From contig NC_063069.1 in assembly GCF_022605165.1 (NCBI RefSeq), positions 1,240,001-1,304,000 of the forward strand: a stretch of 64,000 bases of DNA, read 5' to 3'. The notes below the pieces were generated by a model. It did not search any database, was not told the origin of the DNA, and was given only the letters and a program-made list of their open reading frames with translations. Each line of letters starts with the position of its first letter. The stretch's first letter is position 1. Source of the stretch: Purpureocillium takamizusanense (Eukaryota > Ascomycota > Sordariomycetes > Hypocreales > Ophiocordycipitaceae). A program made the position numbers and the translations under genes. Below, in pieces: positions 57,112-64,000 of the stretch.

Positions 57112-58932
57112 TTAGGCCTTCTTGAGGTCATCGACATAGCCGAGGGTATGCCGGTTGTCGTCGCACACTCTCGCCCATTCGAGCAGCAGACGCCAGACGT
57201 AGAGGCGCATGTCCTCCCGACGCAGCACCTTCTCGGACCACTCGCGGCCCATCTCGGCGATGAACTGCGCCGCCGCGTCGCCTGGCCCGCCACCGTCGGC
57301 AAAGTATTCGAGCACAGGATACATGTCCTGGAAGGTGTTGTCGAGGGGCACGAAATGCACCCATGGGATTATGCGGTCGTCGTGCCACTCGGCGTAGACG
57401 GTAGCTTTGAGTGGCAGACTCGTGGAGCGGAGAAAGCCCCGGAAGCGGGCGCTGAACGAGTTGCCGTCGGCGTCGGGGAGAAACTTGTAGTTGTACTGCT
57501 TCTTCATGGGGATCTGCTCTGACAGCTTGAAGTAAGGCTGGAAAAAGTCGCACTCGTTTTCCGGGCAGAGATGCACAAAGGCGGTATCAGCGAACTGGCT
57601 GATCCAGGCGCCCAACTCCCCGCGTCTCATCCGGGGGCTGTCGTAGATGGCGAGAGACGGAAGCTCAAACGTCAACGGGCGCTTTGCGTCCGACTCGGCG
57701 CGGGCGATGGTCGTGGCGTTGAACATGTCGACAAGACGATGACGCTGAAAGTGATGCCAGGTGTGCTCCTTGGGTCGACCGCCGGAACCATCGCCTCGCC
57801 AGATGAGGCCGTCCTTCTTGCGCCCCCACGAGGGCCCATGGGAGTCACCGCCCGAGTAGAACTCATCCCGAGTCAGATACATGGCACCGGGGATAAGTAT
57901 CTCGTTGTTCATGGGAAGCTTAGAGCCGCCGAACAGGGGTATCAGCTCCTCGGTGGAGGAGAGGCTGATGGGCTCGATAAAGGTGCCGTGCAGCTGGCGC
58001 AGGTGCGGCTGCAGGCAGGGGTCGGTCGCAGCGGTCCAGTTCTGGACAAAACCCTTGTACGAGTACGAAGGTCTGTAGTTTTGTGGGAAGGCGGCGGGCG
58101 TGGCCCAGTCGTCGATCTGCTTGACGCCATGGGCGGGGGTGCCGGGGCCGCACGTCTTGACGGCCAGGTCCCAGTACTGGTTGCTGGGCCCGAACCACTC
58201 CGGGTCGTAGGGATCGCTCTTGTCGTCTTCGAGGTGTTGGAGGCCGGTGAAGGTGGATTTGACGCTGGCGACGTCGGCCAGGGTCCTCTCCTTGCGCTCC
58301 TTGTCGACGAGCTTGGCGATTTGGTCGTGGGGGACGAGGATGCGGGACTCGTCCATCATGTTGACGGGCATGTCGACATCGGGCAAGTGTTGGGCGAATT
58401 CCTCGACGAGGGCGGTCCAGAGCTGCAGCCAGGGCACGCGGCCCTCGACGTCGCCGACGCCAGAGGCGGTGCCATTGCGGACCTTGACGACCCAGTGCCA
58501 GGCGTCGGCGCGGCGGCGGACGGTGTTGAGCTCGAGGGCCCAAAAGGGCGTCAGGTCCTTGTATATGCGGTCGAAATAGTCTTCGACGACAATGGCGTGG
58601 GCGTCCTGGGCGGCTTTGAACCAGGCGTCGAAGCCCGGGGGCGGGTGGCGCCCGCGCTTGGACCGGTATCTGGCCGCTGCGTCGGCAACGTCGTGGCTTT
58701 GCGCGGCCAACAGCTTTTCGTGGCGCAACTTTGCTTCGACCATGAGCTTCTTGATGGGGTGCTTGTGACCGATATCTAAGCCGACGGTGCTGCGCAAGCC
58801 GGCCATGTCCCACGACTTGGCATCGTGCCAGAGCATGTAGTTGGCGACGACGAATGCGACGAAGAAGGCGGCCGACAGGTACCGCACGACGAGGCGCGAC
58901 GGCCAGAGCCGCGGGTCACAGAGCTTGAACAT
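57112..58932 (-). CDS. GT90/CAP10-like glycosyltransferase, type II membrane protein
   Basis: Single exon, 606 residues from ATG at 58932 (MFKLCDPRLWPSRLVVRYLS). One membrane segment at about 17-35 (YLSAAFFVAFVVANYMLW), after a short cytosolic tail, makes it a Golgi-type type II protein. The luminal part has CAP10/GT90 landmarks: GFDAWFKAAQDAHA, KKDGLIWRGDGSGGRP followed by WHHFQRHRLVDMF, the region around YDSPRMRRGELGAWI, and KYNYKF-type KQYNYKFLPDADGNSFSARF with FRGFLRSTSLPLKATVYAEW. The family includes cryptococcal capsule xylosyltransferases and animal POGLUT enzymes. The donor and acceptor sugars in this fungus are unknown; roles in cell wall or secreted glycans are likely. Cys residues (TCGPG, DPCLQP, CPENEC) probably form disulphides. 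Confidence 0.88.
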   Translation of the reverse strand: MFKLCDPRLWPSRLVVRYLSAAFFVAFVVANYMLWHDAKSWDMAGLRSTVGLDIGHKHPIKKLMVEAKLRHEKLLAAQSHDVADAAARYRSKRGRHPPPGFDAWFKAAQDAHAIVVEDYFDRIYKDLTPFWALELNTVRRRADAWHWVVKVRNGTASGVGDVEGRVPWLQLWTALVEEFAQHLPDVDMPVNMMDESRILVPHDQIAKLVDKERKERTLADVASVKSTFTGLQHLEDDKSDPYDPEWFGPSNQYWDLAVKTCGPGTPAHGVKQIDDWATPAAFPQNYRPSYSYKGFVQNWTAATDPCLQPHLRQLHGTFIEPISLSSTEELIPLFGGSKLPMNNEILIPGAMYLTRDEFYSGGDSHGPSWGRKKDGLIWRGDGSGGRPKEHTWHHFQRHRLVDMFNATTIARAESDAKRPLTFELPSLAIYDSPRMRRGELGAWISQFADTAFVHLCPENECDFFQPYFKLSEQIPMKKQYNYKFLPDADGNSFSARFRGFLRSTSLPLKATVYAEWHDDRIIPWVHFVPLDNTFQDMYPVLEYFADGGGPGDAAAQFIAEMGREWSEKVLRREDMRLYVWRLLLEWARVCDDNRHTLGYVDDLKKA

Positions 58933-61716
58933 GGGGGGGACAGTGAGACTAGTAGTAGTAGTAGAGGATCATGAGGTGAAGAAACGCGCTGCCCACAATG
59001 ACATGGGGAGCCGCGAGATCGCGAGCCTTGTTGGGCGAGAGAACGAAAGAGTGAGTGAATGAAGGAAGAGGAGGGTGAAAGGGGGGCAAAGGTAGAGAGA
59101 GTGACCGACGACGATACTACAGTACTAGCCTCGGGCGGGAGACGGAAAAGGATGATGGACGGATGGGAGGAAGGATGGGAGGCACCACACTTGCCACGGA
59201 CGGGACCGGGGTCTGCTGCTGCCGTCCGTCCAGGCTTCCCGTCTCTACGAAGTATCTTCCTACTTGGCGGCGGCGGCGGTGGCTCGTCGTCCCGCAACTG
59301 GCAGACAGGACAGGGTACAACTGGCGTTGCACTACCTTACCTCCGTATCTCGTACAGCATGGCACAAGACGGGACAGTACAGTACCAAAGTATACTACTA
59401 CTACTACCTTACCTGGTACTACGTCAGGCACCGTACAGTAAAGGTAATAAGGTACAGTAGGTACTGAAGGTACAGTACAGGCTATACGGTACGTACAGGC
59501 AAGGTGGGCTGTAAGCAGCAGCATTGTGGTATTAGTTACGGTAATGCCTTGGGGGAGGCTACTCGGCGCCACACACACAAGAGGAAGAAAGCAAAAAAAG
59601 CGGCGAGCACTTCGGCCGACGACCGCGTTTCCTTAGTAGGGGTGGGGGGGAGCGTGGGAAATGGCAAACAACGATGTCGAATTTTAGGCTGGACATGACT
59701 GACGGGGGAAAAAATCAAAGACCAAGCCAAGCCGAGCCAAAACCACTCCAACTAGACCAGCTCCGGTCCCCTGGTCCTGGGCGCTGGCGGCTCGCTGGGC
59801 CAATCACCTGGGCCCCTGTGTCCGTCTTGTTTCTGTGCCTGGAAACCAGTTGAGACTACGGATCAGAGACCGTTTTTGGCTGCAAACAGAAAACGGCCCG
59901 CGCGCCTGTTTCCCCCCCCCCCTCCCCCCCACTCACACTCGACTTGCCTGCGTCGTTCTCGTCTGCCACGCGTGCCGTCGCCGCTGCCGCCGCCGTCTGG
60001 AGGGGGGGAGGGGAGGTGAACTGCGCGCAGACAGTTTGCAACGTAGAATGCTCTACGTACGTGATCTACTCTTTTGCCGGGGTACCTTGGGTATCCGCAA
60101 GACAACGAAGCTTCGTACGTACGTACCTACATAGGTGGACCACCGCGCAATGCAGGGTGCCAAGATGAAAGTATAAAATGAATTGCGCATTAATAGTAGT
60201 GCGTACTCGCAATCGGTGCTCTACCGGCGACTTCCCGAAACAGCAACGATTCCTCCCTGGGGAGGGCGGCGCATACGTACGTCCGTACGTACATGCAAAG
60301 TGACAAAAGAGGCACAGGCGCACAGCTGATGAAGAGACCTTCTTGATGGGCTATGAAGGGAGGAAGAAGAGCTATACAGGTGGCCGAGAGAGAGGGAATG
60401 AGAGAGACCAGTGAAAGAGCTGGCCAACTGGGAGGCTGACCAACCCACAACACACACAAAGTGTACCAAGTACTCGTGCCTACAATAGGGAGGCTACTAA
60501 CCGAACGTCGCCATCGCCCATCTACATCCATGGTGCCTGGTACAGTACCCAATTCCCGGGCCCGGGCGCATGAATTGCCCAAGAGAAGGCAGGAGTGAAT
60601 ATGCGGATGGGCCTGTCGTGTCCCAAGACCACCTAATAATACAGCGAGAAAGGGCTGGCTGGAATGAGCCCGAGGAGGAGCGGAGTGAACCTTGACGACA
60701 ATGAACGGCATCAGATGGGTCGGCCGTTATTGTTATACGCGCATGGCATGCCCGCCCGTTGAACCAAGCCAAGGGAGAAGGAAAAGAACAATAATGAGAA
60801 GGGGCGGACAAAGAAAGCCCCTGCCATTCATCTCCAACCCCCCCAAAAAGCCACCCTATTAGTTATGCGAGACTCTCTCGTGTGCACTACGTATGTACTG
60901 TACGAAGTAAAGAAGCTCGCATCGCCATCAAGCCTACCTACCAAGTACACACACGGCCCGTGACGTTTGCTCTCTGCGACGTTGATGGAGCACGTGTGCC
61001 CAACACATCCTTATGCGGCGCTTGCCTGCTTTTGAGACCAAGTTTCAACGTGCATGGGAGCACAATTGTGTTGGTCGTCTGTACATTTTCTGCGTCTTAT
61101 TGTTTGTCCGACACGACATGCTACCACGGTACTACTTCGTACCACGTAAGAGAAACAGTACCCATTTGTCTTCTTGCCATCGCCTAGATTGGGCGGTGCG
61201 TTCAAAGCACAACCTGTTAGAGTGCAGCATGTCACTGGTGATGATTGCAACGAACGGGGCGGCGTAACAACCGCAACGTCAATGCCACACCTCGTGTGAT
61301 CGATCAGCCACACGCCTCCGAATACACATAGAATATAGCACGAGTCCCGAGGAATAAGTCGCCATCACGAATTGGCGCGCAGCTTCGTTGATGAATCATG
61401 GGCTGCCCGGAGCGCCTCCGGTCTGCAGGGTAGCCAGTACTCTCACCGCGAGCGCCCCACTCGGCTAATCCTCGCATCCACACGGGGCAAGCTAGCCAAT
61501 CACAGCGTCGCCATTTACCAACCAGCCAGTGTTCTGGGGGAGGCGAATCCGCGGCGCTCCAGCAGCCGTCCTCAACGTCAACGAAAGAACCGCCGCACAT
61601 TCTCCCTCACGCCGCCTCCGCCTCCCTCCCCTCCCCCTCCAGGCGTCGACGAAGTCGGTATCCGGCCCGCCACTGTTCTGTTCCTCCCTCCAGCACACAC
61701 ACGCGTGACGTCCGTC
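58933..61716. promoter_or_regulatory. 2.8 kb divergent region between the GT90-like gene and NDUFS7 gene
   Basis: No gene seen. The stretch 59325-59505 is densely packed with GTAC, GGTACAGTA, TACCTTACC and ACTACTACTA words. A second patch lies at 60045-60135 and a third at 60270-60295. C and G runs flank 59918-59930 and 60001-60010. C/T-rich DNA just before 61717 looks like a leader. Confidence 0.5.
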
Positions 61717-62588
61717 ATGATGCTTCCGTCGACGAGGACAGCGGCCTCAATGGCCCTGCGAGGTAAAAAACCCACACCCACCCCGTCTCTTTCCTGGCCG
61801 GCCCGGTGCCGCGCATTGGGGAGGTCCCAGAGGCTGATGATCGAAGCAGCCAAGCCCGCAACTTCCCTCGTCCCCTTCCGAGCCGCCGCCGCCTTTACCG
61901 CCAGCTCCCGCCGCGATGCGAGCTCATTGACTCCCCACGGCGCCGGCGCCTCCGCACTCGCCAAGCCGCGCAAGGAGGTCCCTCTGCCGAGCGAGGAGGG
62001 CACCAAGGGCGTCATCCAATATGCGCTGTGCGTACACATCTGATACTACCCGTCCCAGCTCTTCCTCTCGGGGTTGCGTGTGTGAACGGGACAAAAAGTC
62101 GTGGGACTGACAGATTCGCGATGCGAAACAAAAACAGCACCTCGCTCGATGTCATCGCCAATTGGGCGCGCCAGTCCTCCCTCTGGCCCATGACCTTCGG
62201 CCTCGCCTGCTGCGCCGTGGAGATGATGCACCTCTCCACGCCCCGGTACGACCAGGACCGCCTCGGCATCATTTTCCGAGCCTCCCCCCGCCAGTCGGAC
62301 GTGATGATCGTCGCCGGCACCCTCACCAACAAGATGGCCCCCGCCCTGCGCCAGGTCTACGACCAGATGCCCGACCCCCGCTGGGTCATCTCCATGGGTA
62401 GCTGCGCCAACGGCGGCGGCTACTACCACTACAGCTACAGCGTCGTCCGCGGCTGCGACCGCATCGTCCCCGTCGACATCTACGTCCCCGGCTGCCCCCC
62501 CACCAGCGAGGCCCTCATGTACGGCATCTTCCAGCTGCAGCGCAAGATGCGCAACACCAAGATTACCCGCATGTGGTACAGGCGGTAA
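61717..62588 (+). CDS. NDUFS7: NADH:ubiquinone oxidoreductase PSST/NDUFS7 subunit
   Basis: Exons 61717-61762, 61850-62027 and 62138-62588 give 224 residues. The Arg/Ala/Ser-rich N terminus ([20 protein letters not shown]) is a mitochondrial presequence. The mature part carries the N2 [4Fe-4S] cluster ligands Cys99, Cys100, Cys164 and Cys194 in [31 protein letters not shown] and [13 protein letters not shown]. The C-terminal sequence KITRMWYRR is typical. This peripheral-arm subunit of complex I passes electrons from N2 to ubiquinone. The first intron (87 nt, GTAAAA, CTGAT branch, GCAG) is stop-free and in frame, so unspliced RNA would give a presequence 29 residues longer. It is convergent with the HECT gene. 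Confidence 0.96.
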
Positions 62589-63638
62589 AGTGAGAGAAAC
62601 AGAAACCGCAGAAAAAAAACACACACAGGACATTGGGATGGGTGAGGAAAGGAGGGTGGCGCCAAATGATGTCGCGATATCCGAGGGTGACAAAGGTCGG
62701 TGAGGACGACGACCGCAATTACATGGAGGAGGAGTGAGCCCAGGCTGCAAACCTGGCATGGAACCGTTGGTGGCGGAGGGCGAAAGATGCAGCATCACGT
62801 TTTTCCTTTTGTTGGTCTTTCATTGCTCATCGGGTGTACACACACATACAGACAGACACACAGAGGGAGAGGGGGAGAGAGAGAGGGAAACAGACCACGG
62901 CGGGGCGCGTAGCGAAACCCGTGCTGTGCTTGTAGCAGAGGGTAGAAAACGCTGTACAACATTACTCCCTGAAGATTCGTTCCTCTCGCTGCCCTGCCAT
63001 GCTCTGCCCGGTGACTTCTTTCGCACACGCCGTCATGTAGTATTACATCACTCACGTTGGGGTGAAAACCTGTAGCACATTTTTCAATGCCACCGAGAAG
63101 AGGTCTTGCAAGGGAACAAGAACATCAAAAGTAGCCGTCCTTTACTTGCAGTCACCAAGTCACTGCCCTCTCTCCATCCGTACCTCCCTTACACAGACAT
63201 TCTCGCTGGCATACTTTCTCCAGACCCATGGCCCCCTCTCCCGCCTTCATCAATCGCCACGCGCGTCACAAGGCACATGTCTGCTTTGTTGCTCATGGCA
63301 TAAAATGATTTGCTGCTCTCTGCTGGTGCATCCTTCTGCTTTCTGCCCGCTGATTCATACTAGTAACATCAACATCAAACAAGACCCGCCAGCGCCAAAC
63401 GTCCCAATGTCTGCCGTCTCTGCCTCTTTCAACCAAAAGTGGAAACATGTTGTACCCAAACGAAAGTTTGTGCCGCGCAAACGCATGCTGATGGTCCCGG
63501 GGGAGAGTTATAGGACCGAGAGAGTGTGGAAAAGAGCTCCTCGACAGCCGGAGGGAATTACAGCAAGGGCGGGCATGTAAAGTCCAAACAACCTTCGTGA
63601 ATGCTTTCCATGAGACAAGTGTACATTGCTCAAGCCGT
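62589..63638. other. Convergent 3' spacer between NDUFS7 and RSP5-like genes
   Basis: No gene seen. A CA-rich run lies near 62838-62865 and an AG-rich run at 62864-62888. A 172-codon frame (63062-63580) has no domain. Confidence 0.5.

Positions 63639-64000
<362 letters not shown>

Noticed and set aside
57571..58779. 402-codon plus-strand frame opposite the GT90-like gene
   Set aside because: Antisense shadow with Gly/Val/Asp bias; the minus strand encodes the recognisable family.

Overview
The window is nuclear DNA of a filamentous ascomycete, most likely a sordariomycete and plausibly Hypocreales; that rank is an inference. Reasons: short GT-AG introns (mostly 50-110 nt) with CTRAY-type branch sites, strong G/C preference at third codon positions, CT-rich leaders, a Zn2Cys6 and a C2H2 plus fungal-specific-domain transcription factor, and an ascomycete-type eukaryotic gene set. 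There are no operons, phage, CRISPR arrays or recognisable transposons. I could rebuild 15 protein genes at exon level, two of them cut by the window edges, and found two weak small-ORF candidates. All exon models are hand-made from reading frames and splice signals.

Left part (1-18.3 kb): a Boi-type polarity protein (SH3-SAM-PH, minus strand, C terminus off the left edge); an F-box-like protein; a MIZ/SP-RING SUMO-ligase-like protein; a Zn2Cys6 regulator followed by a class I methyltransferase and a convergent HAD hydrolase; then ribosomal protein uL18/RPL5, divergent from the hydrolase across a 0.4 kb shared promoter.

Middle (18.3-48.6 kb): a 1,212-residue leucine-rich-repeat protein, then phosphatidylserine decarboxylase 2 (minus) and choline-phosphate cytidylyltransferase (plus). 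The last two are key enzymes of the two routes to PE and PC and lie head to head across 4 kb. A 5.5 kb gene-poor stretch then leads to a C2H2/fungal-specific-domain regulator. The intergenic DNA here holds pentanucleotide arrays, G-rich and C-rich blocks and GTAC-rich patches.

Right part (48.6-64 kb): an Hrp1-type hnRNP with an unusually long intron (minus), a Gyp1-type Rab GAP with an apparent one-base frame break (plus), a GT90/CAP10-like glycosyltransferase (minus), the complex I PSST subunit (plus), and the 3' end of an Rsp5-type HECT ubiquitin ligase (minus).

Most genes are conserved housekeeping functions: membrane lipid synthesis, secretion and polarity, mRNA 3' processing, respiration, ubiquitylation and translation. 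I see no clear new multi-gene system. The points most worth checking are at the RNA level: an intron that splits the catalytic cysteine codon of the HECT ligase, three introns that keep the frame and lack stops, a 1.17 kb intron in the hnRNP gene, and the frame break in the Rab GAP.
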